Positions 11,801 to 22,905 of a stretch of DNA of 64,000 nt are shown in pieces. Below the pieces are notes generated by a model. That model was not told the origin of the DNA. It did no database searches and worked only from the letters and a program-made list of their open reading frames with translations. The stretch spans positions 84,010,033 to 84,074,032 of the forward strand of contig NC_044550.1 in the NCBI RefSeq assembly GCF_007565055.1, read 5' to 3'. The position numbers and the translations under genes were made by a program. The DNA comes from Rhinopithecus roxellana. Lineage: Eukaryota; Chordata; Mammalia; Primates; Cercopithecidae. Every line of letters starts with the position of its first letter. The first letter of the stretch is position 1.

Positions 11801-12643
11801 TCTAAAACACCAAAAGCAACGGCAGCAAAAGCAAAAATTGACAATTGGGATCTAATTAAACTAAAGAGCTTTTGCACAGCAAAAGAAACTACCATCAGAG
11901 TGAACAGGCAACCTACAGAATGGGAGAAAATTTTTGCAACCTACTCATCTGACAAAGGGCTAATATCCAGAATCTACAAAGAACTCAAACAAATATACGA
12001 GAAAAAAACAAACAACCCCATCAAAAAGTGGGGAAAGGATATGAACAGACATTTCTCAAAAGAAGATATTCATACAGCCAACAGACACATGAAAAAATGC
12101 TCATCATCACTCGCCATCAGAGAAATGCAAATCAAAACCACAATGAGATACCATCTCACACCAGTTAGAATGGCAATCATTAAGAAGTCAGGAAACAACA
12201 GGTGTTGGAGAGGATGTGGAGAAATAGGAACACTTTTACACTGTTGGTGGGATTGTAAACTAGTTCAACCATTATGGAAAACAGTATGGCAATTCCTCAA
12301 GGATCTAGAACTAGATGTACCATATGACCCAGCCATCCCACTACTGGGTATATACCCAAAGGATTATAAATTATTCTACTACAAAGACACATGTACACGT
12401 ATGTTTATTGCAGCACTATTCACAATAGCAAAGACTTGGAATCAACCCAAATGTCCATCTGTGACAGACTGGATTAAGAAAATGTGGCACATATACACCA
12501 TGGAATACTATGCAGCCATAAAAAAGGATGAGTTTGCGTCCTTTGTAGGGACATGGATGCAGCTGGAAACCATCATTCTTAGCAAACTATCACAAGAACA
12601 GAAAACCAAACACCGCATGTTCTCACTCATAGGTGGGAACTGA
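8817..12643 (+). pseudogene. ORF2 (L1): L1 ORF2 (endonuclease-reverse transcriptase), one-base frameshift
   Basis: The first part (8817-9956, 379 codons) is the APE-like endonuclease. N14 (LTLNVNG), E43 (IQETHL), the MGDFNTPLS loop and SDHNAIKLE with its active-site histidine are present. A 1-nt deletion near 9951 (CTAGCAGGGTAATAAAG) brings TAA at 9954-9956. The correct frame resumes at once and stays open to 12643. The reverse transcriptase follows (SPGPDGFTAEFY, GFIPGMQGWFNIRKSINV, TGTRQGCPLSP, SLFADDMIVYL). F-A-D-D at 10913-10924 falls at residues 700-703 after allowing for the lost base, exactly the human numbering. The C-terminal Cys motif (CWRGCGEIGTLLHCWWDC) starts at residue 1130. Total length equals 1275 codons plus stop. 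Catalytic residues are intact; only the frame break separates EN from RT. Confidence 0.95.
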
Positions 12644-12888
12644 ACAATGAGATCACTTGGACTCGGGAAGGGGAACATCACGCACTGGGGCCTATCATGG
12701 GGAGGGGGAAGGGGGGAGGAGGGAGGGATTGCATTGGGGAGTTATACATGATATAAATGATGAATTGAAGGGTGCTGACGAGTTGATGGGTGCAGCCCAC
12801 CAACATGGCATAAGTATACATATGTAACAAACCTGCACGTTATGCACATGTACCCTAGAACTTAAAGTATAATAAAAAAAAAAAAAAA
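12644..12888 (+). terminator. L1 3'UTR, polyadenylation signal and A tail
   Basis: The 3'UTR has the expected GAACATCACGCACTGGGGCC, then a G-rich tract at 12699-12727 able to form a G-quadruplex, and CATATGTAACAAACCTGCAC. AATAAA at 12871-12876 merges directly into an A tail that ends at 12888, next to the 3' target duplication. Confidence 0.93.
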
Positions 12889-12902
12889 GAAAGAGGATTC
12901 AG
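12889..12902 (+). repeat. Target-site duplication, 3' copy, of full-length L1
   Basis: GAAAGAGGATTCAG, identical to 6691-6704. Confidence 0.95.
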
Positions 12903-13476
12903 AGGAGTCTGACTCAAATTTGGTCAAGGAGTGAATTTTTGTCAGTCTAAATAAATAAACTTAGCAATCTCGGTGTTAGTCTCTCTTGGAGGACCATCCT
13001 TATACTGTGCCTGGTTTGCCACATAGTGAGTCTCCTGTATCAATATGACGCAGACTCAAACTTTTGCAAATTCCTCCCAAATCAAGTTAACTTTAATTCA
13101 CTGAGAAGTTCGTGAGAATGTTTAGGTAAAGTTGCAACAGGGTGCTCTCGTTTCTATATAAACGGCTTTCTTCTATCACCTGAAATTTTATATATATTTT
13201 CCCCTTCTCTATAAATATCTGGAATATATCAGTGAATAAATAAATGATCTTTCTTCTTGCTTTTCTCCTCTCAGCCAGATAAAACCAGTGAAATGATTCT
13301 CTTGGTCCTTGTTCTCTTGGAGGATGAAGGTGCAGCTCTCTGGGTCTAGGAATTGTTCTAGAGAAGACTTGTGGCCTTCTTAGCAGAGACACTTTCTAGA
13401 ATTACTGAGGTCTTAAGGTACTGCCTGAGGTGGAGATGATAGCAGAAAAGGTAAATGAAGTTGAGAGTTAGTTAAT
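12903..13476. other. Unassigned DNA downstream of L1
   Basis: Continues the pre-insertion sequence (AGGAGTCTGACTCAAATTTGG). It may be part of an old LTR retroelement but I cannot name it. It includes CCAGATAAAACCAGTGAAA at 13275-13293, repeated exactly at 15161-15179. Confidence 0.4.
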
Positions 13477-13605
13477 AATAATAAAATTTATTTATAACTT
13501 ACCTATAATAATTATCATCATTATTATATTATTATTATTTATATTATATATTATTATCATTATTATTATATTATTATATTATTAATATTATCATCATTAT
13601 TATAT
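13477..13605. repeat. (ATT)n-rich microsatellite
   Basis: About 130 bp of almost pure A/T built from TTA, ATT and ATC triplets with interruptions. It has no retroelement body beside it. Confidence 0.85.
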
Positions 13606-15290
13606 TGAGTTCACTTGTTGAGTAATATTAAATGTAATATTTGTGGGACATGTCCTAATTTTGAATTTTATTGAAAGATAGTATGTACATTTCATGTATT
13701 TGTACATGCATATGCAAAGTTTTTTCAATAAATATTCTTAAGTGCCTACTCAGCATCAGACACTATGTAAACTGTTATTCACCTATTAAGTTTATCTTAC
13801 TGCCCTGGGAACTCTGGAAACACACCAAATTTAAAACATTAAAACTATGTTGATGTGCTCCACCCAAATAAGCTTCTGACATATTCCAGCTCTAATTCTA
13901 TTCAGCACAAAATTTCTAGCAGTAACAGTGGCTATTATCATTTAGGTTTCAAATATATTGTAATTACATATTTAAAACTCAATCACCAAAATCTCACCAT
14001 TAGAAAATTGTAAAAGGTATGAAAATGTCAGCCCCCAAAACACAATAATTTAGCAATTTAAAAGTGAAAGCATAAATTTGCTGGAGAAAGTAACATTTTA
14101 CCTTGGTTCTTGTTTGCCTTCTGAAGAAAGGAGTATGGGTGGTTAATTTTTAGGCAAGGCTGTTTCCATTTTGTTTTACCAATTAAAAATATGCTAATTA
14201 ACCCTGGAGTTCAAAGACTTTTACCAAAAGGGATATGATGGGGTCATTCCCATGCTTGCAGTTTATTTGGTTGGTAGCATGGCTTATAATTGTGAGAAAC
14301 GGAAAATACTCAAATGAATGCGCGCCTCCCTAGGACATTTCACAGTGTCTTTCAGCATAGCAATAAAATTAAACAACTCCCTACATGTATGTTATGAATA
14401 GGGTCTTTTAGTAAGTAAAGATGATTTGTTTCTAACACCAAAGCCAGTATCTCACTTTCTGGAAAGATAACTGAACCCAACAGCTATTGGTTGGTTAGAA
14501 TTTACTTTACATTATTTTCAAAATGTCAAAAAAGAAATTACTTTTTTCTTCTTGCCTGTTATTTTTCCAGTTCGTTTTTAAAACAAAGTGTTCATTTGGG
14601 GCCATGACAGCTAAAATAGAAATGTCTTTGGCATAAACTCAGCTCTCTAGCCTGCAGGCAAAATATAAAATTGTTGTTAAATTGGAGTGGACCAGAAAGC
14701 GGATGATAAAACTCGTCCATGGAACTTCTGTTAATAACAAACATTTGTCCCTTGACACGTACTCTAAGTAACAACACATGATAGGGGATGGATGTGTCAC
14801 TGTCGTAAACAGCAGGTTTTCGTGCCTATAAGGCAACAGGTCAAGTTCACCTACCCCTTCAGTTGTGCCTTCCTATAATCTGTTGGGGTTTTCATTAAAT
14901 GTCCTTTTTTTAAACTTGGAAAGACTTGGGAAGACAATTCTCAGGTGTACGGGTCTAGGTTGATCTGCCTTTAGAGTTTTAGAGGCAGCTTGGGTTGTTG
15001 TGTCTGGTTCTATTTCAACTGCAGCAGCATTTGCTGTTTCCTAAAAGTCATGCCATTTAAGCATTTTGCCTCCATTTCTTTTTCACTCAGTAGTCAGAAA
15101 GAGAGAGGAGGTAATTCTGAAAAAGGCAGATAGATGGTAGCAGAAGGGACCATGTTGATACCAGATAAAACCAGTGAAAAACCAGTAGAGGCAGTAAGGC
15201 CTTCCCGTTTTCTGGCATTGTTTCATCGTATTTACTGAATCTAAGACATCATGGATGGTGAAATACACCATTATTTTATGCACTGACCAA
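13606..15290. other. Unassigned A+T-rich DNA
   Basis: No gene recognised. CAATAAATATTCTTAAGTGC at 13727 onward may be a 45-bp antisense L2 scrap. Frames of 60-66 codons here have no recognisable features. Confidence 0.4.
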
Positions 15291-15650
15291 AACTCTCCTT
15301 GACCAAACTTCAGTCAGGTTCCTCTGAGCCCTCTTCCTAACTTAGGTCTCAGCCTGGCTTCCATCCTTGCTGGACCTGCAAAGCCCAGCTGCAGCAAGAA
15401 TCCTATTAAGTTAGTTTATCAAAACTTCCCATACATACTCTTGATGTCTCTTCTTAGTCAGTTTTCATCCACTGAACCCCCCCGCCCCTGCTACCCTGTT
15501 CCTTAGCTGTACCTCCCCACTTGTCTTTGCTGTATTCAGAATTGAGCTCAGTCTTATACTGAGGTTTCTTTTCCCATATTGCAATCGCTCCTAAATAAAA
15601 TGTGTTCCAACTGCTTTAAATACTGTCTGGCTCAGGTTCTCTTTACAGAA
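15291..15650 (+). mobile_element. Possible old LTR, 3' half
   Basis: A C/T-rich block is followed by GCTCCTAAATAAAATGTG and ends CTGGCTCAGGTTCTCTTTAC. A run-in to AATAAA and a G/T-rich end resembles the R-U5 part of an ERVL-type LTR. I see no partner LTR, no clear TG...CA ends and no target duplication. Unique DNA is the alternative. Confidence 0.3.
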
Positions 15651-17479
15651 AATAGGATACATTTCCAATCAATCCCAGATGCAAAACCTTAATGATAGTC
15701 CTCTGTGAAGCCTGGGTGGGCCACACAACCTTTGTCCGGAAATTTCTTTTTATCTACTACAAACTATTTGGCATTTTCTCTTGCCTTTGGTTGCACTGCT
15801 TGGCCTGTAATAAGAATTCTTTTGTACTTATCTCAGTAACAAAATGTAACAAAGCCTCATAGACCTGTAAGATTTCCCCTTCTTAGATCTCCTAAAGCAC
15901 TTGGATCCTCTTTCCAAGAAAAGAAGGAAATGCAGTCATTACTCCTACAAGGAACTTTTGCTTCACTAATATCAAAGTCATGGCAAGTTGCTGTTTCCTT
16001 GTCTTTCTGCATATTAAAGTCACTTTTTGTGTCAATACTGAGTAACGGCATAATCTTATTGAAGATGTTTTAAATAGTAACTTAAAACCAATGCCTTTGT
16101 TGGTGTTGCACCTTTCCAACACTAGATATAAAATCAATTGATAAAACAACATAAACAGTTATGACCAAGTTTGCAGGCAGTACCCACTTAACTCCCCATG
16201 GCTGCTGCCCAGTGACAGCAAATCTAAGATGCCTCCCAATTTTAGAGATGCCAAAATACGAGAGAAATGTTTATGACAGAATTCGTGCCACACAGTGTTA
16301 CCCATTCACACATTGTACAGGAGTGGTAAACTCAAATGCTCACAGGGACAATTAAATCAGGTATGTCAGCCCAACTCTATGTAAGAAACATGTACCCTCT
16401 ACACCAAATATTTATTTCACTTTTAACAGAAGCATGGCTTCAAAGGAATATTGAATACTATAAAAAAGCACCAAGCCCCTGTGGTGGCTTCACAATAGGG
16501 AACTAGAGAAAACTGAGGAATGCATGTCTCATCTAAAGGAAGCAGATACCACACAGCTCAGATCAAACATTATCATTTCAGTCATCCTTAAGACTTTGGA
16601 GGCAGTATTGCCCAGTCTTCTGACTTTGAAGATAAATAGGAAATCTGAATTTGTAGGTGAAATCCCTTAAAAATTCACTCAAAAATTTTAAAATGCCAGG
16701 CACCCCTCACAAAGCAAATCTACATAACACATTTGGTTCCTCGTTCACCAATTTGTGGCCTATGTAAGATACAGCTAACATGCATGGGTCACCCATGTTC
16801 TAAACATCACCATTTGTCCCATGGCTACGTTTAATCCAAAAACTATCAGCATGACTTGAAAGGTAATCATATCATGGTTAACAGTTAAGCATGAGGGCAT
16901 AATAGGTGCCAGTAGAATTACTCCATCAGAAGAGTCATTTGTAGTTCATTTTTATGTTTTTTCTGTCTATATGTAATAAAACCAATTCACTAGAAGGATT
17001 TCAAGTTTGGAACTCAGAACCAGCAGTTTTTCAGAAAGTAAAACTTGATTGTTTTTAAGGCACAAAGTATTTGTTTAAGAATGAGAATTCCTGCTCTCAT
17101 TCCCGTTCTGTTGCTGCTTGGTGCTCCTTGAAAGGCAACCTCACCACAGCGGACGTGTTGCTATGAACCTCCCAGCTCTCTTGGGGCTGTGTGAGGGGAA
17201 GCCCAGACCAAGGACCCAGAAGACCTGGAAGTGGAGGATACAGCTGAATACTGGCAAATGCCCTTTGTGTTGTCCTCTGCTTCCCAGGCCTCAGAAACAT
17301 GACTTTTTTTCCCCTAGGAGAAGGGAGATGGGAGAATGAAGAAATAGAGACTTACTATGGCTCAACTCACTTCATTCATCTCTGATTTAAAAGCTTGGAG
17401 TCAGCCAAGATGCTGAATCCTGAACATACCTGCCCTCATAATGGACTTATGACATCGTCTAAGGGTACTTGATTTTCTA
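15651..17479. other. Unassigned DNA
   Basis: No recognised gene or repeat. A patch at 17095-17340 has higher GC and small frames on both strands, but no supportable exon. Confidence 0.4.
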
Positions 17480-17750
17480 GGACTCAATTTTACTATCTGT
17501 AAAATGAGCAGGTAAGATTAAAAAGGTGGTTTTTCATCTGTGCTCTGTGAAACTTTAGGGACTCAGATAATTTGCTTAAGGAGAGGGACTTGGTTTTATG
17601 TCACTTGCATTTGGTCTTAAGAGTGAAGCTTCCATTTAATAGGAAAAATACACCTTAAAAAATGCAGTGTTTGAAAACCACTGGCTAGATGATCTAAGTG
17701 ATCTGTAACGAGGCCTCTCCAGCTCTGACACTTTGTAATTACAAAATTTC
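17480..17750 (+). mobile_element. MIR-like SINE split by a small hAT-like element
   Basis: GACTCAATTTTACTATCTGT then AAAATGAGC match the MIR core ('cctcagtttcctcatctgtaaaatggg'). After about 160 bp the MIR-type tail resumes as TAGATGATCTAAGTGATC and CCTCTCCAGCTCTGACA. The intervening piece is listed separately. Confidence 0.45.
17526..17684. mobile_element. MER5-like hAT MITE (probable)
   Basis: The left end GGTGGTTTTTCATCTGTG and the reverse complement of the right end, CAGTGGTTTTCAAACACTG, form an imperfect terminal inverted repeat close to the MER5 end CAGTGGTTCTCAAAC. Length about 160 bp. The 8-bp target duplication is not clear. Confidence 0.4.
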
Positions 17751-18149
17751 TTCAACTGGCATGTACTTTTCAATACTGTTTTCACAAGGCAAAATGCAGA
17801 GACATTTTTTGACTAAAGAATAACTCCAGTTTTGCCCAAAATATGAGTCAACATGAAAATTCTGGCAAGGCTGAGTATGAAAAGGTATAACTGGCTTTGA
17901 TTTCTTTTTTTCCAAAAGAAGCTTTCTTTTTTCAGATTTTTTAAGAGATGACAGGCAAAGAGTATGAGTCTGGGAAAGTAGCTTGCACTAGAAAAAAGGA
18001 GACCTTATGTCTATTCATTGTCAAACACGTACTCCTTGATTTTGCACATACAAGTGAAGAAGAGAACTGGGAAATTCTCAGCATTTAAAGGTTCTGGACC
18101 ATTTTCTTCTGGAAATGCAGGAAATTGCAATTAAAATAAACTCCACTAT
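17751..18149. other. Unassigned DNA
   Basis: No recognised gene or repeat. Confidence 0.4.
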
Positions 18150-18725
18150 GCAAACCAGGCATAAATCTGACTACTCCTTAAACATACCCAGGTATTTCCC
18201 ACGCTTTCTGCTTTGCCTGAAATCTCCCTCAGCCCCCTCACTCTAAATCCAGGTCACATCCAGGTCGAATGGAATGGTGAGTCCATTTCCAATCTCTTCT
18301 TTCTTCAGCCCCTTTCTTCTCAACTCCTGTAGCACCTGTCATCTTTTTTATTTCTATTTTTGGTTTAAACAACAGGAATTCTTTTCTCACTGTTCTAGAG
18401 GTTAGAAATCCAAGAGCAAGGTGTCTGTAGGTTTGGTATCCCCTGAGACCTCTCTTCTTGCTTACAGATGGTGCCTTCTTGCTGTGTCCCCAAGTGGCCT
18501 TTCCTCTGTGTACATGCCCCTGGTGTTCCAATTGTCTTTTATACTTACTTTCTACAAATGGCTAGTTTTGTCAAGTCCATATGGACATACATATGGATAA
18601 CATTTACCCTCATACTCCTGAAGTTAGGGCCCACTTCTGCTTTTGTGTGTGTGTGTATATCCTTCATGGTTTCTTGCACATATGTAAATAGGTAATCAAT
18701 AAATCAGTTGAAGGATTAAATGAAT
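18150..18725 (+). mobile_element. L2 LINE fragment interrupted by a MaLR-like piece
   Basis: ATACCCAGGTATTTCCCACG, TGCTTTGCCTGAAATCTCCC and GGTGAGTCCATTTCC follow the order of the L2 3' region. The terminus reappears as GTTTCTTGCACATATGTAAA followed by TAGGTAATCAATAAATCAG near 18669-18705. Bases 18345-18545 are a different element, listed next. Confidence 0.5.
18345..18545 (-). mobile_element. MaLR (MLT1/MST-like) LTR fragment
   Basis: AACAGGAATTCTTTTCTCAC, CTGTTCTAGAGGTTAGAAAT, CCAAGAGCAAGGTGTCTG and GGCCTTTCCTCTGTGTACA follow the reversed order of a MaLR LTR 3' half. It lies inside L2 sequence. Confidence 0.5.
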
Positions 18726-19638
18726 AATTTTTGCATCTATGGGCAAAAACACTAGTAGTACCATATGAGGGATGACACTATGGGCTCAATAATATGGCAC
18801 TTTGAGAAAAAATGAAAACAACCCAGTTGTTCATGTGGTGGTATGAGACTAGATAGTATCACGGCAACAGTGCTTACCATGTAACAGAGAGTGAAGAAAG
18901 TAAGATGTCGGTATAATGCTACAAGTTTAATCATATGTCTGAAGAAAACTCATACTTAAAAACCTAGAAGATAGTTCAAAAGAATGTTTAGGATGATTGG
19001 TTTTAGAGTAGTGTTTCCATTTTTTTGAAGAGTTAATAATGAGGTTTATATTATTTTTAAAGTGAAAAATATAAAAGTGAACATGTTTTAAGTTTTTTTG
19101 CTAAAAGTGGTATAAAATCAGTGGAATTTTGTTATAACAGAATTAGAGCCCCATATGACTGATGTTTTTAGAAGAAATCATTTTATAGCAAATGTCCTTT
19201 TTTGGTAGTTCATAGGCTAAAAGCTGCTAAGCCCCTTCCGGAGGTTTCATCATGGGACTTCCTCTCCATAAATTCCATTTCATAGAGAACAGTGTTGTAC
19301 CAACATGTCTGTGTCTTGCTACCAAAGAAAATTTCATAAGCATACTGATCAATTTGTTTCCTAGTGTACGTTTATCCTCATTAAGAGCACAGAGAACTTT
19401 AAAACATACGGTAATTATCTTAGATGTCTCTAAAACACTTTCATGTTTGAAGCCGTGGCCTGGATTAGGTCCTGAAAGATCCAATCTAACAAAAGCAACA
19501 AAGTCTACTAGTAACCCAAGGAAAAGCCTCAAAACATTTTGTCCTCTGGCAAGTACTGACCTGGATCTGGTGGTTGACAAGCCACTAGACAGCATTTCCA
19601 GGGATGGGGGCATGTCTGCTCCTGACCCAGCTTTAAAG
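18726..19638. other. Unassigned DNA with a 153-codon open frame
   Basis: The frame at 19252-19713 (+) is among the longest outside retroelements, yet the opposite strand is also open across 19227-19613. It contains no signal peptide, no recognised motif and no splice structure I can defend, and its 3' end runs into a TG microsatellite. I treat it as chance. Confidence 0.35.
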
Positions 19639-19668
19639 GAGTATGTGTGTGTGGTGTGTGTGTGTGTT
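19639..19668. repeat. (TG)n microsatellite
   Basis: About 30 bp of GT repeats with one GGTG interruption. Confidence 0.85.
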
Positions 19669-21989
19669 TATTTTAAGAGAGTATACTTCCCCAAAGACAA
19701 AACATGGAGATAGGATATTTTACCACTTTTTAAAAGAAGAACCCAGTTACTTCACAAGACTTGCCCAAAGGAATGTGTCTAAAATAACACATTCCACCTC
19801 ATATTTCTACAGCTTGAAATACACACAAATTATCCCAAACTCATCTTCTTACCTCAATTCTGTTACTGCCCCTAAGTCACCAAGAAAATGCCCCGTGGAA
19901 CAAAATAAAATTCTAATGTAATCTCTTTCCAGCTCTTTGCTGTGTGACATAGTCCCATGGAATTATGTACCTTCACAAATCTGTTGTAGACTTCCTGAAA
20001 ACTTTTTCATTTTCTTGATTACAAAAACAGCCTTTCCCACACCCTTTCCCTTTCTCCTACCTTTTTTCTACATCGGATGCAGATGTGTGGGTCAGAGTTA
20101 CAGAAGCCATATTGCAATTAGGAAGGAACAGCTGAAAGGAATGCAGAAATCTTGGATCTAACATTGTAAAATTGCTGAATTTAACTGAATTACCCAGTTC
20201 CTCCATTTGTTTTTCTGTCTGTCTGATTCGTTCCCCACTGTTCTTGAGCTCCCATGTGAAAACACATCAATTTGCAGACATGCCTATGATGCACATTGCA
20301 TTACACCAGTGTTTACCAGTGTATGTGTCCTCAGAATATGTGTTTGATGATATAATCCACCAAAATAGTGGGATGAAGACATGGTATAGAGATAATTTTG
20401 TGATCAATATATTTGGAAAAAAAAGGATACTCTGTTCCCCTTCTAGAGCTTCACAATGCACATAAAACTGTTACAGACTTTGAAAAGGAGAAATGCTATT
20501 GCAGAGAAATCTAAGCAACATTCAGAAGCTTCCCAATTTTATTGACCAAGGAACTAATATTAAAATTAATCCCTTTGTCATCTACAGTGTATCCCTCAGA
20601 ATTAGGGTTCTGAGGACCATGTGTGGGAACCACTGTACTACATCCATCCATAATTATTTTAATAATTATCATTTTATACTTTCTTATTTACAAATGATCC
20701 ACATGTTCTGACAAATTTTAGATAAACTCCTAGGAATTCAAACCAACGGAAACATTGACACATACCAGACAAAGGCAGGTATAATGAAATATGTGATTAC
20801 TTCTGGCTAGTTACAAATTCCCCATTTTCTTTGGCTAGCAGATGCTGTCATTGACACTGTCAGCAATTATAACCTACATTTGCATTTCTGGATGAGACAA
20901 CTCTTCTCAGGCAAAGTGCTTAAGACCTGTATTCCTCGATGAGTCTTTGCTGCTGTTCTCTGTGAGGACAATTGCTGAGGTTCTGGGAAACCAGCGATTC
21001 TCTTGAATCTATGATATATTTGGTTTGTCATGTGTTCTTAAGGTCCTTCTTCACCTTTCTTGCTGAACTTGCTTTCCCTTTGGGTAGAGTTTGTTCTCTT
21101 GGCAGAGAACAAAATTCCCTCCAGTTTGTTCTCTGACAGACCTCCAAGGAACTGTAGGTTGTAATCAACCACCCCCAACATCCTTTTCCAAATTACTTAC
21201 TCTGTGCTATGAGCCCAACTGTAGCTATCGGGGTGTGTTTGTTTTTTTCCTTTGCTCTCTTCACATTGTCTCAATTTTTGAGCCAGAATAATTTAAGCAC
21301 TAGGGTCTTGTCGGGTTTTGCAACCATGAAAAGCCTTACAAAGTCTAGGCGTTTTGCCAGAAATCTAAACTTTGCTGAACTATGTTAAAAGGTTAAGCGT
21401 TTCACAGAGTTTGGCCTCCTCCACCCCCACCACACTCCCTGCCTCTGCCTTGTTGGTAAATGTCTGCGTTATCAAGAAATAGAATAACTAATAATGTGCT
21501 GGATAGAACATTTTCAATCATCACACTGTGACCACAGTTGTGTTAAAACCCCCAAACAAATGTTATTCACACTTCTCTCCTTAATCAAAAAGCTGAGGAC
21601 AGAGAGTCATTGTTGTCATTTCAAGATGAAATGCTACACACTTTCCATAAAATGTAAGTTTTAAAATAAAGCTCTTATCAATTATTTGTAAAAATTTCTA
21701 TGTTAACCAAACAGCTTCACTAAAATGAATGTTAATGAGTAAAAATAAATCACAACCTTTCCAGACTGGAGAGAAGTACTGGTTCCTTGGTCCCTAGTTT
21801 TGAAAGCTCCCTGTGATTATTTCCTGGAACACCAAAAGCTGGTTTACTCTTAGGATGCTTCCGAGGTTTTCAAGTGCACAGTCAAGAAATCTAATGAAGA
21901 GAAAGGAAATTTAAAAATGTTTGGGAATTATCCTGGGTCCCCTTGTTTCCATAGCCCACATCACAGCTAAGAGTAACTGCTGTCAACTT
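19669..21989. other. Mostly unassigned DNA
   Basis: No gene recognised. Bases about 20575-20635 (AGGGTTCTGAGGACC, then GGGAACCACTGTACTA) resemble an antisense MER5/MER20-type hAT end, at low confidence. Confidence 0.35.
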
Positions 21990-22490
21990 CTCTGACAAAA
22001 GAGTTCCCACATTTGCCTAGTTCTCTCCGTCCCCACTGTGGCCATCCTGATCCCAGTCACTACCCTCTCTTACTTGGACTTCCATAATAATATCCTAACT
22101 GGCCTCCATTCATCCACTCTGCCTCCATTTTCCCAGAGCAGCCAGGCCATGAGGTCACCAGTGCCTTAAGATAAAAACACAAGCGTCTTACCTTGTTTTA
22201 TTCAGCCTCATCTTAAAGCACCGAAGTCTCACCACTTGGGGGCCTTCTTTCTTTGCTGCAAATATACCAAGCTTATGTCTGACTGAACCACTGTGGGGCA
22301 TGCCCTTCTGTCATCTTTGGCTGGCTGGCTCCCCTCCGTCCTCAGTTCTCAGCTAGTGTTGTCTCCCTAGGAGAGCCTTGCCCAGCCTCACAATCTAAAA
22401 TCTCTCCTCCTCAGACCCTCTGTTATTCTCTACATAATCCACTTTTTAAATATTCCACCTGATACTTTCTCTATCTAATATTTTTTCTAT

Positions 22491-22506
22491 TAATCACCTG
22501 TCTTCT
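22491..22506 (+). repeat. AluY target-site duplication, left copy
   Basis: TAATCACCTGTCTTCT, 16 bp, identical to 22776-22791. Confidence 0.95.
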
Positions 22507-22775
22507 TCTTTTTTTTTTTTTTTTTTTTTTTGAGATGGAGTCTCGCTCTGTCGCCTGGGCTGGAGTGCTGTGGCTGGATCTCAGCTCACTGCAAGCTCCG
22601 CCTCCCGGGTTTACGCCATTGTCCTGCCTCAGCCTCCTGAGTAGCTGGGACTACAGGCGCCCGCCACCTCGCCCGCCTAGTTTTTTGTATTTTTTAGTAG
22701 AGATGGGGTTTCACCGTTTTAGCCAGGATGGTCTCGATCTCCTGACCTCGTGATCCGCCCATCTCAGCCTCCCAA
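22507..22775 (-). mobile_element. AluY of cercopithecid type, 5'-truncated
   Basis: A T tract (A tail on the other strand) is followed by GAGATGGAGTCTCGCTCTG, GTGGCTGGATCTCAGCTCAC and CCACCTCGCCCGCCTAG with a TTTTTTGTA run. These bases are typical of Old World monkey AluY subfamilies. It stops at CAGCCTCCCA, so the first ~40 bp of the Alu are missing. The perfect 16-bp target duplication proves a simple insertion into the L2. Confidence 0.95.
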
Positions 22776-22791
22776 TAATCACCTGTCTTCT
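22776..22791 (+). repeat. AluY target-site duplication, right copy
   Basis: TAATCACCTGTCTTCT, identical to 22491-22506. Confidence 0.95.
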
Positions 22792-22905
22792 AACTGCCTC
22801 CACTGGTCATGAGCAAGAATCATACCTAGTTTACTGACATATCTCCAGCATCTGTAATAGTGCTTGGGGCACCAGAAGAACAAGATAAATATGTATTGAA
22901 TGAAT

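Larger units (their letters stand above)
6705..12888 (+). mobile_element. Full-length young LINE-1 (L1PA lineage)
   Basis: About 6.18 kb bounded by perfect 14-bp target duplications. It has a ~1,030-bp 5'UTR (6705-7736), ORF1 (7737-8753), a 63-bp inter-ORF spacer, ORF2 (8817-12643), a 3'UTR with a G-rich tract, an AATAAA signal and an A tail. Relative to an intact frame I see one nonsense codon in ORF1 and one 1-nt deletion in ORF2. Restored lengths would be 338 and 1275 codons, the known human L1 lengths, so no other net indel is present. The 5'UTR is ~120 bp longer than in the youngest human L1s. In a monkey genome the copy probably belongs to the cercopithecid branch of L1PA. The perfect target duplications and few lesions imply recent insertion. 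Confidence 0.97.
21990..22905 (+). mobile_element. L2 LINE 3' region, split by a young AluY
   Basis: ATCCTAACTGGCCTCCATTC, CACTCTGCCTCCATTTTCCC, GAGCCTTGCCCAGCCTCAC and CCACCTGATACTTTCTCTAT follow L2 order. After the Alu (22507-22775) the L2 resumes with CATATCTCCAGCATCTGTAATAG and TATGTATTGAATGAATAC, the sense terminus. Confidence 0.72.

Noticed and set aside
17095..17340. Possible exon with a pyrimidine-rich acceptor (TTTTTTTCCCCTAG)
   Set aside because: An acceptor-like motif alone is common. The downstream frame is short with no partner donor and no recognised protein.
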